64,000 bases of DNA from Flavobacteriales bacterium (GTDB lineage: Bacteria; Bacteroidota; Bacteroidia; Flavobacteriales_D; Sanyastnellaceae). Under the pieces are notes generated by a model, which worked only from the letters and a program-made list of their open reading frames with translations, did no database searches and was not told the DNA's origin. The stretch lies in assembly GCA_027491075.1 (NCBI GenBank), contig JAIXWX010000025.1:186001-250000 (forward strand), written 5' to 3'. Each line of letters opens with the position of its first letter. Position 1 is the first letter of the stretch. Shown here piece by piece: positions 35,685 through 44,657 of the stretch. The position numbers and the translations under genes were made by a program.

Positions 35685-37055
35685 ATGAGTCAAATCGGTA
35701 TTCCAAAAGGCACAAGGGACTTTGGCCCCGAAGTGATGGTGCGCAGAAATTATATCTTCTCAATAATTCGCAAATGCTTTGAAAGGTACGGTTATCTTCC
35801 TTTAGAAACTCCTTCTATGGAAAATCTATCGACGCTTACAGGGAAGTATGGCGAAGAAGGCGATCAGTTAATTTTTAAGGTGCTTAACAACGGGGATTAC
35901 TTGAAAGACGCGGATGACGCAGCATTGAGTCAGCGAGATGCTAGAAAGCTAAGTTTTAGTATTTGCGACCGTGCCCTTCGATACGATCTAACCGTGCCTT
36001 TCGCTCGGTTTGTGGTGATGAACAAAAATGGTTTGGTTTTGCCATTTAAGAGATACCAGATTCAACCAGTTTGGCGCGCCGACCGTCCGCAAAAGGGAAG
36101 ATACCGAGAGTTTTATCAATGTGATGCAGATGTAGTGGGAAGCGATAGCTTGGTGAATGAGGTGGAGCTTATACAGATTTTTGACGACGTACTCACGGAG
36201 TTAGGGCTTTCTAACTTTTCTATTAAGATCAATAATCGCAAACTCCTTACTGGCTTGGCTGCGTTAATTGGCGCATCAGAACGTATGATGGATATGACCA
36301 TCGCTATCGATAAACTGGACAAAGTAGGTTTGGAAGGTGTAGAAAAAGAGTTGTTGGACAAAGGATTTAACGCCTCTCAACTAGAAATCATCCGGAAGGT
36401 GTTGTCTATTGAGGGAGGCATATCTGAGAAATTAGAAACCATGGAAGCTCTTTTGTCTTCAGTGGATGTAGCAAAGAAAGGATTAGAGGAGTTGAAATAC
36501 ATTTTCTCAAGAGTAGAGAAAGTGGGTGTGAAAAAAGCCAAAGTGGAATTGGATCTTACGCTTGCTCGTGGATTGAATTATTATACAGGTGCCATTTTTG
36601 AAGTCAAGGTCAACGACGTTCAAATGGGCAGCATTTGTGGAGGCGGAAGGTATGATGATCTTACTGGAATCTTCGGTTGGCCTGGTATGAGTGGAGTGGG
36701 AATTTCTTTTGGTGCCGACCGTATCTATGATGTGATGAATGAGTTGAAACTTTTTCCAGAAGAATTGGGAGCAACAACGAAAGTCTTATTCACCAATTTT
36801 GGAGAGAACGAAGAGCTGTTTATTCTTCCTTTATTGAGGAAGGTAAGAGAAGCCGGTATTGCTGCCGAGATTTATCCTTCAGCAGTAAAACTGGGTAAAC
36901 AGTTCAAGTACGCCGACGATAAAAAAATACCATGGGTAGCAACTATCGGAGAAAGTGAAATGGCCAATAATACCATTGCCTTGAAAGACTTAAAGTCTGG
37001 GCAGCAGGAGGTACTGACCATCGATCAACTCATCACCAAACTCTCATCTAATTAG
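35685..37055 (+). CDS. hisS: Histidine-tRNA ligase
   Basis: A 456-residue class II aminoacyl-tRNA synthetase. Motif 1 region: GIPKGTRDFGPEVMVRR; motif 2: RYQIQPVWRADRPQKGRYREFYQCD; the HisA motif LARGLNYYTGAIFEV (about 292-306); motif 3: GGRYDDL and GISFGADRIYDV; and a C-terminal anticodon-binding domain (about 360-450). It charges tRNA-His. The form with an insertion near residue 80-95 (LKDADDAALSQRD) is typical of Bacteroidota. It follows a 24-residue ORF after 2 nt. Its stop overlaps the 3' end of the convergent methyltransferase gene by 4 nt. Confidence 0.97.
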   Translation: MSQIGIPKGTRDFGPEVMVRRNYIFSIIRKCFERYGYLPLETPSMENLSTLTGKYGEEGDQLIFKVLNNGDYLKDADDAALSQRDARKLSFSICDRALRYDLTVPFARFVVMNKNGLVLPFKRYQIQPVWRADRPQKGRYREFYQCDADVVGSDSLVNEVELIQIFDDVLTELGLSNFSIKINNRKLLTGLAALIGASERMMDMTIAIDKLDKVGLEGVEKELLDKGFNASQLEIIRKVLSIEGGISEKLETMEALLSSVDVAKKGLEELKYIFSRVEKVGVKKAKVELDLTLARGLNYYTGAIFEVKVNDVQMGSICGGGRYDDLTGIFGWPGMSGVGISFGADRIYDVMNELKLFPEELGATTKVLFTNFGENEELFILPLLRKVREAGIAAEIYPSAVKLGKQFKYADDKKIPWVATIGESEMANNTIALKDLKSGQQEVLTIDQLITKLSSN

Positions 37056-38236
37056 TCAACAGCGAGCACCAATCCTTTCAAGTACTCTCCTTCAGGATGG
37101 TAGATATTGATCGGATGATCCGCTGGTTGATGAAGTTGATGAAGAATTCGAATGTTGCGACCTGTTTCGATAGCAGAGGATATAATTGTGTTTGTGAAGA
37201 GTTGTTTGTCGACCGCTTGAGAACAAGAGAAGGTAAAGATAATTCCGCCTTTTTTTATTTGAGAAATAGCTGCGCTGTTGATACGCTTATAGCCTTGAAC
37301 AGCTTTGTGTCTTGCACTCAAATGCTTCGCAAACGCTGGAGGATCTAACACAATGATATCATAGTCTTCTTTGAGGTTTTTCATGTATTCTACAGCATCG
37401 GCTTTAATTAATCCATGCTTGGAAGAATCAAGGTCGTTTAGTCGAATATTTTCCTCGGTGAGATCTAGTGCCTTTTGGCTGCTGTCGAGACTGTGTACCA
37501 ACGAAGCACCATTCTTTAGAGCGTAAACCGAGAATCCTCCTGTATAACAGAATGTATTGAGCACTTTCTTTCCTTTGGATAAAGCACCCAAAAGATTTCT
37601 ATTTTCTCTTTGATCAATGAAGAAGCCAGTCTTTTGGCCCTCTTCCCAATCGATGCGAAATTTGCAGCCGTTTTCTAAACAAACATCATCTTCTTTTTTC
37701 CCAAGGAGATAAGTATTTTCTGAAGCAACCCCAGAATTTTTTGAAAGCTTTTCTGCACTTTTATCGTAAACACTGGTAATACGATCACCCAATACTTCCT
37801 GGAGGGCCGAGACGAGCTCGTTTCGCACACTACTCATTCCAGCACTGTGGGTTTGTATTACTGCAGTTTTGTTGTAAACATCGATAATCAAACCGGGCAT
37901 GCCATCCCCTTCTGCATGAACCAAGCGGTAAATATTGGTCTGCGCGTTATCTGTGAATCCTAAGCTCTTTCTTGCAGAAAAAGCAGCTGCTATTTTATCC
38001 TTCCAAATGGAGGGCGATAATTCCGCTTTTTCAAATTCAAAAATGCGAACACTAATACTTCCTTCAGCATAATGCCCAAGTCCAAGCCATTTTCCGCTGC
38101 TATCGTGCACCGCCACCACATCGCCATTTTTTGGAATGCCTGTCATTCCCTTGATAGCGCCGCTAAAAACCCATGGATGCCTGCGCAAGATGCTTTGCTC
38201 TTTACCTGGCTTTAATACAATTTGAATAAAACTCAT
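37052..38236 (-). CDS. Class I SAM-dependent rRNA methyltransferase, RlmI-like
   Basis: A 394-residue protein with an N-terminal PUA domain (about 1-75, LRRHPWVFSGAI), a middle region (about 80-190), and a Rossmann methyltransferase domain: SAM motif VLNTFCYTGGFSVYAL and catalytic-type DPPAFAK. RlmI methylates C5 of a 23S rRNA cytosine; the exact target here is inferred. The -7 box TATCTTTG ends 4 nt before the ATG and lies just downstream of the recQ stop, so it has its own promoter although recQ lies upstream on the same strand. Confidence 0.9.
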   Translation of the reverse strand: MSFIQIVLKPGKEQSILRRHPWVFSGAIKGMTGIPKNGDVVAVHDSSGKWLGLGHYAEGSISVRIFEFEKAELSPSIWKDKIAAAFSARKSLGFTDNAQTNIYRLVHAEGDGMPGLIIDVYNKTAVIQTHSAGMSSVRNELVSALQEVLGDRITSVYDKSAEKLSKNSGVASENTYLLGKKEDDVCLENGCKFRIDWEEGQKTGFFIDQRENRNLLGALSKGKKVLNTFCYTGGFSVYALKNGASLVHSLDSSQKALDLTEENIRLNDLDSSKHGLIKADAVEYMKNLKEDYDIIVLDPPAFAKHLSARHKAVQGYKRINSAAISQIKKGGIIFTFSCSQAVDKQLFTNTIISSAIETGRNIRILHQLHQPADHPINIYHPEGEYLKGLVLAVD

Positions 38237-38240
38237 GGGT

Positions 38241-38248
38241 CAAAGATA
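38241..38248 (-). promoter_or_regulatory. -7 box TATCTTTG, RlmI-like gene
   Basis: Exact TAnnTTTG on the minus strand, 4 nt before ATG 38236 and 10 nt after the recQ stop. Confidence 0.5.
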
Positions 38249-38258
38249 GCCAATGCGA

Positions 38259-40166
38259 TTAAAGTCCAGGGAGCGTTAGACGCAGTAAGTCGTCCAGTGC
38301 GAGTTCATTTTGATCTAATTTCCAGCGAACCAATTTGTCAAGTGCATCGGTTGGATAGTGTGGAAGCTTTTCGTGAAGCTCATCCAGAGTGGGTTGTTCG
38401 TGTAGTAGTAAGTCGCAGAGATCTCTCCAAATATCTTCCCATAATTTGGCTTCAACTCCTTGTTTTTTGTGCTTCAAACAAACATCGCAAATGCCGCATG
38501 CAGTAGGTTCTTTTTCGCCAAAATAGCTGAGTAACTGAACGGAGCGGCACTGGTCTTTTTCTATATAACGTACCATTGCCTCGCTTCGGTCTTGATCTAC
38601 CTTTAATCGATCTTCATAGATTTCTCGAGAAAATATCAGCTTGTCTTGGTTTTGTCTTCCTGTAAGCAACGTGATACGCGGAGTTTCACTGGCCGGCTGA
38701 TAGTCTATTATTTTTTGTTGTTGAAGGATTTTTAATGTGTCCACTACTTCGCGTTCAGAAATTCGAAGCTTGTAAGAAATTTCTGACTCACGAATGGGAA
38801 TATATTGATCAAACAAGCCTCCGTACAGACGAAGCAATTGCTTGATAAATCCATCCATAGAGGGGTAGGTGATTTGAAAACTGTAAAGTTCTTGTTTCCC
38901 TACGGTGACCGTGATTTTCGAAGGTTGATGTACTCCCTCATTTAGCAAAAGGTAGCCTGCGGACTCCAAGAGTTTTAAGGCGGGCAATAGCTCAATAGGT
39001 TTGAGCAGGAATTTCTTACAAAAATCACTGATGTCAAATTCATATTGAATATCCTGACCCGCGCCTATAGCCACGTTGAAGTAATTGCAAACACTTTGAT
39101 AGACTTTTCTAATGTAGTCTTTAGGCGGATATTTCAATTTGACTTTCTCTTTGAGAGTTAATAAGTCACCCGCATTATAAAGTAAAATGCCATAGGCTTT
39201 ATGTCCATCTCTTCCTGCTCTTCCCGCCTCTTGAAAGTATGCTTCCGGAGAAGCTGGTACGTCCATATGAATCACAGTGCGCACATCGGGTTTATCGATA
39301 CCCATTCCAAAGGCATTGGTTGCGCACATGACGCGCACTTCATTTTTCATCCAACGTGCAAACGACTTTTCTTTTTGTGCTGGTGAAAGACCTGCATGAT
39401 AATATTCTGCACTAATTCCTAGTGGGTAGAGTGCGTTAGCCATTTCTCTGGTCTTGGCTCGAGTGCTGCAATACACGACAGATGAGCCAGGAATTTTACG
39501 CAGTATTTCAACCAAAATAGCCTCTTTATCCTCGCTAGAGCGAACCACGTATGCTAACTGCGGTCTTCCAAAGCCAGTACCGATGACGTTGTCCAGTTTG
39601 AATTTTAGTTTACGCTGAATATCTGCGACTACTGCTGGTGTTGCACTCGCAGTAAGAGCTAGTACTGGAACCTCGGGGTGTAAAAGTCTAGCCTCGCTAA
39701 TTTCTAAATAGGATGGCCGAAAGTCATATCCCCACTGAGATATGCAATGCGCTTCATCCACTGCCAGCAAAGACACAGGCATTCTTTTAAATCTCTCACG
39801 AAATAGAATGGAAGAAAGACGCTCTGGAGCAACGTATAGAAATTTGATTTTACCTTGAACACATAAATCAAGCGTCTTGTCAATTTCCCTCAGCGGCATG
39901 GTACTGTTGATAGACGCTGCAGCAATGCCTCTTGATTGAAGGTTTTTTACTTGATCATCCATCAATGCAAGCAGGGGACTAATCACTACGCACATGCCTT
40001 CCATACAGAGTGCCGGCACCTGAAAACAAACAGATTTCCCTCCACCGGTAGGAAGAAGTGCAAGGGTGTCGTTCCCATTTAGAATGGAAGTAACAATCTC
40101 CTCTTGCTTCGGGCGGAATGAAGAATGGCCCCAAAAACGCTGTAATATTTCTAATGGTCTTACCAT
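38259..40166 (-). CDS. recQ: RecQ family ATP-dependent DNA helicase
   Basis: A 635-residue superfamily 2 helicase. Motif 0: FWGHSSFRPKQEEIV; Walker A: LALLPTGGGKSVCFQVPA; DEAH box: AVDEAHCISQWGYDFRP; motif VI: QEAGRAGRDG. A RecQ zinc-binding region (CGICDVC near residue 565) and winged-helix part follow. The C-terminal HRDC domain of E. coli RecQ is not evident; the tail is a short helical segment. It unwinds DNA in recombination and repair. I use ATG 40166, where homology starts; an ATG at 40205 would reach into the divergent tpiA promoter. Confidence 0.93.
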   Translation of the reverse strand: MVRPLEILQRFWGHSSFRPKQEEIVTSILNGNDTLALLPTGGGKSVCFQVPALCMEGMCVVISPLLALMDDQVKNLQSRGIAAASINSTMPLREIDKTLDLCVQGKIKFLYVAPERLSSILFRERFKRMPVSLLAVDEAHCISQWGYDFRPSYLEISEARLLHPEVPVLALTASATPAVVADIQRKLKFKLDNVIGTGFGRPQLAYVVRSSEDKEAILVEILRKIPGSSVVYCSTRAKTREMANALYPLGISAEYYHAGLSPAQKEKSFARWMKNEVRVMCATNAFGMGIDKPDVRTVIHMDVPASPEAYFQEAGRAGRDGHKAYGILLYNAGDLLTLKEKVKLKYPPKDYIRKVYQSVCNYFNVAIGAGQDIQYEFDISDFCKKFLLKPIELLPALKLLESAGYLLLNEGVHQPSKITVTVGKQELYSFQITYPSMDGFIKQLLRLYGGLFDQYIPIRESEISYKLRISEREVVDTLKILQQQKIIDYQPASETPRITLLTGRQNQDKLIFSREIYEDRLKVDQDRSEAMVRYIEKDQCRSVQLLSYFGEKEPTACGICDVCLKHKKQGVEAKLWEDIWRDLCDLLLHEQPTLDELHEKLPHYPTDALDKLVRWKLDQNELALDDLLRLTLPGL

Positions 40167-40194
40167 AGCAATAGCGCTAAGGTACGCCAGAGAG

Positions 40195-40202
40195 TATATT
40201 TG
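40195..40202 (+). promoter_or_regulatory. -7 box TATATTTG, tpiA
   Basis: Exact TAnnTTTG, 14 nt before the tpiA ATG, in the short gap to divergent recQ. Confidence 0.5.
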
Positions 40203-40216
40203 CAAAAAACCTTGTT

Positions 40217-40993
40217 ATGCGTACAAAAATTGTTGCTGGTAACTGGAAGATGAACAAGAATCTGGATGAGGCTATGGAATTGGCGGTGGAGCTTCAAGAG
40301 CACCAATCGGATTTCCCCTCAGATGTTCAAGTAATTATAGCTCCGCCTGCTATTTATCTCGCTAATTTGGAAATGATTGATGAGCCATGCTATCAACTGT
40401 CGGCACAGAACTGTAGTCATCATGATTACGGCGCATTTACTGGAGAAATTAGTCCTGCGCAATTGCGTCACATGGGTATCAAATATTGTATTCTAGGACA
40501 CAGTGAACGACGCCAGTATTTTCATGAAACAGATGAACTGATTGCCTCTAAGGTTGATGCCTGTTTGCGCAACGAAATATCTCCTATATTTTGCTGTGGT
40601 GAAATGTTGGAGGAGAGAAAAGCCAATACCCACTTTGTAACTGTACTTCACCAATTGGAAAAGGCTTTATTTCATTTGGATAAGAAAGACATGAGTAAAG
40701 TAATTGTCGCCTATGAACCAGTTTGGGCCATAGGTACTGGAGTTACTGCATCATCAAATGAAGCACAAGAAATGCATGCTTTCATTAGAGAGACCTTAAG
40801 AAATCATTTTGGGGTAGAAGTTGCCGAACAAGTGAAAATATTGTATGGAGGAAGCGTTAATGCTGGGAATAGTGCAGAACTTTTCTCTAATCCAGATGTA
40901 GACGGAGGTTTGGTTGGTGGAGCTTCATTGAAAGCACGTGACTTTATTTCAATTATCAAGAGTGCTGCAATGCCTTCTCAAATCGAAGATTAA
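40217..40993 (+). CDS. tpiA: Triosephosphate isomerase
   Basis: A 258-residue glycolytic enzyme interconverting dihydroxyacetone phosphate and glyceraldehyde 3-phosphate. Visible are AGNWKMNK with catalytic Asn/Lys (N11, K13 type), GHSERR with catalytic His (about residue 97), YEPVWAIGTG with catalytic Glu (about 169), and LYGGSVN for phosphate binding. It is followed by prmA with a one-base stop/start overlap (TAATG at 40991-40995), so the two are translationally coupled, an arrangement I would expect in this phylum. Confidence 0.98.
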   Translation: MRTKIVAGNWKMNKNLDEAMELAVELQEHQSDFPSDVQVIIAPPAIYLANLEMIDEPCYQLSAQNCSHHDYGAFTGEISPAQLRHMGIKYCILGHSERRQYFHETDELIASKVDACLRNEISPIFCCGEMLEERKANTHFVTVLHQLEKALFHLDKKDMSKVIVAYEPVWAIGTGVTASSNEAQEMHAFIRETLRNHFGVEVAEQVKILYGGSVNAGNSAELFSNPDVDGGLVGGASLKARDFISIIKSAAMPSQIED

Positions 40994-41838
40994 TGATATA
41001 TATTGAGTATACTTTTTTGCTAGATCCCATACTTCCCGCTCGGGAAGTCCTTATTGCTGAGTTAAGTGAGTTGGGGTTTGAGAGTTTTGTGGAGAATGAA
41101 GACGGTCTGCAAGCCTATATTCAAAAGGAAGTTCTTCAAGAGGGATTTGAAGAGTTTCTAATGACCAAAGAAATCGACGGTTTAAGTTTTTCTTTTTCAC
41201 GCAAGGAAATAGCGCAAGTCAACTGGAATGAAGAATGGGAAAAGAATTTTAGTCCCATTATAGTAGACGAGGCGTGTTTGATAAAAGCGCCATTTCACGA
41301 GATGGACACTTCAAGATTTCAATATGTAATAGAAATAGAGCCAAAGATGTCATTTGGAACAGGGCATCATTCTACCACGCATTTGATCATTTCGGAAATG
41401 ATGACCATGGATTGGAGAGGTAAAAGCGTTTTGGATATGGGCAGTGGAACAGCAGTATTGGCCATATTGGCATCAAAAATGGGAGCTGAAAATTGCGCTG
41501 CAATTGATATTGATGAGTGGGCTTATGAGAATGGTGTAGAGAATGGGAGAAGAAACGGCGTGTCAAATATCATTTTTCATAAGGGAGGTGCAGAGCTGTT
41601 GGGGAATGAAAAGTATGATCTCGTGCTTGCGAATATCAATCGCAACATTTTAATGGCAGATATGCAACACTATGTGAAGGTTTTGGTGGAAGATGGAGAA
41701 ATTCTTTTCAGTGGTTTTTATGATCAGGATGTGCCAGTACTAGTAAGTAGGGCAGAGGAGTTGGGTTTAGTGTTGATGAATAAAAGATTGAAAGAAGAGT
41801 GGTGTATGCTTCGTATGAAAAAGAAAGGGCTCCAATAG
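40993..41838 (+). CDS. prmA: Ribosomal protein L11 methyltransferase
   Basis: A 281-residue SAM-dependent methyltransferase of the PrmA family: N-terminal substrate-recognition domain (about 1-75), linker with NWNEEWEKNFSP, FGTGHHSTTHL (about 119-129), SAM motif VLDMGSGTAVLAILASKMG, and LANINRNIL, the family's post-motif. It trimethylates L11 in the ribosome. Coupled to tpiA. The stop codon TAG lies inside the loop/stem of the terminator hairpin, an economical layout. Confidence 0.95.
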   Translation: MIYIEYTFLLDPILPAREVLIAELSELGFESFVENEDGLQAYIQKEVLQEGFEEFLMTKEIDGLSFSFSRKEIAQVNWNEEWEKNFSPIIVDEACLIKAPFHEMDTSRFQYVIEIEPKMSFGTGHHSTTHLIISEMMTMDWRGKSVLDMGSGTAVLAILASKMGAENCAAIDIDEWAYENGVENGRRNGVSNIIFHKGGAELLGNEKYDLVLANINRNILMADMQHYVKVLVEDGEILFSGFYDQDVPVLVSRAEELGLVLMNKRLKEEWCMLRMKKKGLQ

Positions 41839-41856
41839 GAGCCCTTCGTATTTTTT
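41825..41856 (+). terminator. Terminator of tpiA-prmA, overlapping the prmA stop codon
   Basis: Perfect 9-bp arms AAGGGCTCC / GGAGCCCTT with a 4-nt loop (41825-41846), then six T at 41851-41856. The TAG of prmA (41836-41838) falls in the loop. Confidence 0.9.
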
Positions 41857-41858
41857 GT

Positions 41859-42701
41859 TTATTCACAATCAAGGAATGTATAAATATCCAGTACTGGCGG
41901 CGAAGGTGCATATCCAGGCTTTACTACGTAATACCTCAATTGAGTGAGTTGTGTTCCTGCCGGCATCGTAGGGAAAAAGGTATCTGGAAATAATGACAGT
42001 CGGAACTCCCCAGGCTTACCGGGAACCGCTTTCATCATCAATGCAGGAGTGCTGGTCACCTGAGGAAGGGGTACGTGAGGATAATTAGCAAAGGCGGTTT
42101 GACCTCTACCTGAGATAAATAAGTAAACTTCACCTTCCTGTAAGTTTTGAAGATTCGGGTTGGTTTCGATGTTGTTGTTGTAGGTAATGGAAATGAAATC
42201 GTCTTGCTTTGCAAACTCAGGGAATTCACAATACAAATCATCACAAAGTTTAGGGATGATAGTAACTTTTAAATCCTCTGTTTTTGCTTCTCCAACATTC
42301 ATATCCGAGTATGCATTTCCGTCTTTGAGTTTCGCTAAACAAGCTATTCCTTTTGTGAAAAAATCAGGACCGCTTACTTGATAAAACTCGGTTGGAATAA
42401 ATTCCATTTTGAATAAAAGCCCGCTAACATGGGTCATTTTTCTGCTCTCTGCACTTTCGCCCCAAGAGCCATTTGAACCTGGCACTTCATTGGGCAACCA
42501 TGTCCATAAATAAACATTGTTAACCTCGTCTGGGTGTGCTTGAAGCATTGCCTTGAGTCCACCTCCAGTGGAGTTGTTCACGTCAATGTACAAAGTGATC
42601 AACTCATCTGCCGCAGTAGGCGAGGGAAGCACATAGGCGGCTTGTCCAAAACCAGTTAAAGAAAGAACAAGCGCCGCGATGGAAAAGAATAAATTCTTCA
42701 T
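41859..42701 (-). CDS. Secreted SusE/F-like glycan-binding protein of the susCD locus
   Basis: A 280-residue exported protein (signal ends GFGQ, residue 20). It seems to contain two tandem copies of a beta-sandwich module: first about 28-150 (ADELITLYIDV, GSWGES, FIPTEFYQV), second about 165-278 (DDFISITYNN, FRLSLFPDTFFPTMPAGTQL, LRYYVVKPG). The same pattern occurs at the N-terminus of the amylase encoded upstream (DDQITILYNA, GNWGTA, ITPSTYYDLLPNETV, MMFVFRN). I therefore infer a surface starch-binding role like SusE/SusF. It has no lipobox, unlike SusE. It is the last gene of the operon and meets the prmA terminator. Confidence 0.65.
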   Translation of the reverse strand: MKNLFFSIAALVLSLTGFGQAAYVLPSPTAADELITLYIDVNNSTGGGLKAMLQAHPDEVNNVYLWTWLPNEVPGSNGSWGESAESRKMTHVSGLLFKMEFIPTEFYQVSGPDFFTKGIACLAKLKDGNAYSDMNVGEAKTEDLKVTIIPKLCDDLYCEFPEFAKQDDFISITYNNNIETNPNLQNLQEGEVYLFISGRGQTAFANYPHVPLPQVTSTPALMMKAVPGKPGEFRLSLFPDTFFPTMPAGTQLTQLRYYVVKPGYAPSPPVLDIYTFLDCE

Positions 42702-42709
42702 GGTCGTGA

Positions 42710-43213
42710 TTATTGACGAGTGAATTCGTATTTGTAAATTACAGTATTAATTACGCTGCCACCAGTATTGCACGATCGTGGTAGCAAGTCTATGCCCAAT
42801 GTGTTGTCGAAGGATCTTATCATTCTACTCATGGTCACCTTAAGCGTGTCTTCAGCCCCATAAAGGAAAAGTTCGCCCGGAGCGCTATCGTCGTCGAAGC
42901 CCCACGTTCCGCTATTGAGCAAATAATTTTTTCCAGCACCAGGAGTGACGAAGAAGGTGCGGTCGGAAGTGTTGAAGGTTATCTTCATGCGTTCTTCAAT
43001 ATTGGGAACCGCGAAGAATTGACTTAAGTCGCGCTCTTCTTGAAGCGGATTGTTTAAGTCTACCTGTGAAAACTTCGAAACATACCAAGTTCCATTCATT
43101 CCTTCTACCAAGTCGAATGGAGTACCCAGTTCTCCCTTTGGCTCTGGTTTACAGCCTTGAAATCCAATGGTTGCTAGTGCGAGTGCAACAATGGGAAATA
43201 TGATTTTTTTCAT
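42710..43213 (-). CDS. Lipoprotein of the susCD locus, DUF5004-like
   Basis: A 167-residue lipoprotein (signal ALATIGFQGCKPEP, Cys about residue 21). The body begins EGMNGTWYVSKFSQVDL and contains MKITFNTSDRTFFVTPG and NSGTWGFDDDSAP, resembling small lipocalin-like DUF5004 proteins that often accompany SusD genes. The function is unknown, probably surface-exposed and accessory to glycan capture. It lies 23 nt after susD and 8 nt before the SusE/F-like gene in the same transcript. Confidence 0.7.
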   Translation of the reverse strand: MKKIIFPIVALALATIGFQGCKPEPKGELGTPFDLVEGMNGTWYVSKFSQVDLNNPLQEERDLSQFFAVPNIEERMKITFNTSDRTFFVTPGAGKNYLLNSGTWGFDDDSAPGELFLYGAEDTLKVTMSRMIRSFDNTLGIDLLPRSCNTGGSVINTVIYKYEFTRQ

Positions 43214-43236
43214 GTGTTCTAATTTAAATAAAATAA

Positions 43237-44646
43237 TTAATCACAACCGCCCTCTGGATTACCTACAAAAGAGGCTCCCGTAAATTCAGCGTTGGGGAAT
43301 TGAATGGCCATACCTGGACAGTTCCAAGGTGCTCCGCGCACGGTAATAGGCAATCCTTTTGCTCCCAATCTGCGAATTTGATCAATGCGATAGCCTTCAC
43401 CGACGGTTTCTTTACGAAACTCTAAGCGTGCTGCTTCAATCACCTGTGTAGCGCTGCTGCTCAATGATAGGTTTGCTTGTGGTCCACCGAATGAACGTTC
43501 ACGAATGTCGTTGATATCATCTATTGCTGTGGATAAATCAGTTCCCAATTCAGCCAAAGATTCTGCACGGATCAACTTAACGTGTGTCAATCGAATGAGC
43601 GGGATGTTAAATAGAAAAACGGAGTCTTCAGGTGTCCCGTAACGCAGATTCAAATTCTGTCCACCTTCAACGGAGATCCAGGCTTCAGTTCTCGGGTCAT
43701 TTCCCCCTTGACTAAACAAGTTGAAAAGATCTTGACTAAAGCTCAGTTGCGCGCCCGCTTGACCAGGTATATAATTATCCCTGAAGCCTTCGTTTCTGAA
43801 ATCCACTAGCTCAGAGGAAGAAAAAGAAATGATGGAGAAAATAGCCTCAGGATTTGTAACAAACTGAATGTCGTTGTCCATCGAATGGAAGGAGTCAAGC
43901 CCTTGTACCAAAGCATAGTTACCTGAGTTGATAACTTCGCTGGCGATAGCTGCGGCCGACGAGTAGTTGTTTTGTTGGAAATAAACCTGTGAAAGCAAGG
44001 CCCCTGCTGCATATTTTGAAGCAAAATTGCCATTTGCTAGAGGCAGATTGTCATAACAATAAACTAGATCTTCAATGATGGATGAATAACACTCAGCAAC
44101 GGTGTTTCTCGGAACAGGCGTTGCATCGGTACCTAGTCTTAATACGATTCCTAAGTGAGAGTTATCTGGTGTATATCCCCAAGGTTGTGCCCAGATTTTT
44201 AAAGTCCACCAGTGACAAATCGCACGAATGAACCTTGCTTCTGATTCCATTCTTGCTTTCTCGCCATCAGACAATCCCTCAAATACATCTAAACTTTCGA
44301 TTACCGTATTCGCTCGGAATATTGCTCTGTATAAATCAGCATAAATATTATTGGTAGTGCTGGTAAAGAAATTGACCTCTCTATCATGCACTGCAATAAG
44401 ATCTAAGTTATTCAAAGGTCTTTCCAAATTATCGGAGAGTAATTCTGCAATATTTTGTGTACGGCCATCAAATGTGTTTCCTAATACGTCATAACAACTC
44501 ACCAAGAGGCGTTGAGCATCCTCTGGGGTTTTAAGTGCGTCTTCAGCCAAGATGACATTTTCTGGACCGATGTCTAAAAACTTTTTGCAACCCGCTATTC
44601 CCAGGGTCAAACCAAAAAGTGAAATGATGATTAATTTCTTGTTCAT
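43237..44646 (-). CDS. SusD/RagB family nutrient-binding outer-membrane lipoprotein
   Basis: A 469-residue lipoprotein (signal ends LGIAGCKKFLDI, Cys20). It has the SusD fold with TPR helices: DALKTPEDAQRLLVSCYDVLG near the N-terminus, ARFIRAICHWWTLKIWAQPWG (about 137-157) as the conserved TPR segment, and the C-terminal LIRAESLAELG and RLEFRKETVGEGYRIDQIRRLG. It forms the lid of the SusC transporter and presents oligosaccharides to it. Directly downstream of susC (11-nt gap). Given the linked GH13 enzyme, the ligand is likely an alpha-glucan such as starch or glycogen. Confidence 0.95.
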   Translation of the reverse strand: MNKKLIIISLFGLTLGIAGCKKFLDIGPENVILAEDALKTPEDAQRLLVSCYDVLGNTFDGRTQNIAELLSDNLERPLNNLDLIAVHDREVNFFTSTTNNIYADLYRAIFRANTVIESLDVFEGLSDGEKARMESEARFIRAICHWWTLKIWAQPWGYTPDNSHLGIVLRLGTDATPVPRNTVAECYSSIIEDLVYCYDNLPLANGNFASKYAAGALLSQVYFQQNNYSSAAAIASEVINSGNYALVQGLDSFHSMDNDIQFVTNPEAIFSIISFSSSELVDFRNEGFRDNYIPGQAGAQLSFSQDLFNLFSQGGNDPRTEAWISVEGGQNLNLRYGTPEDSVFLFNIPLIRLTHVKLIRAESLAELGTDLSTAIDDINDIRERSFGGPQANLSLSSSATQVIEAARLEFRKETVGEGYRIDQIRRLGAKGLPITVRGAPWNCPGMAIQFPNAEFTGASFVGNPEGGCD

Positions 44647-44657
44647 GGTAAGGAATA

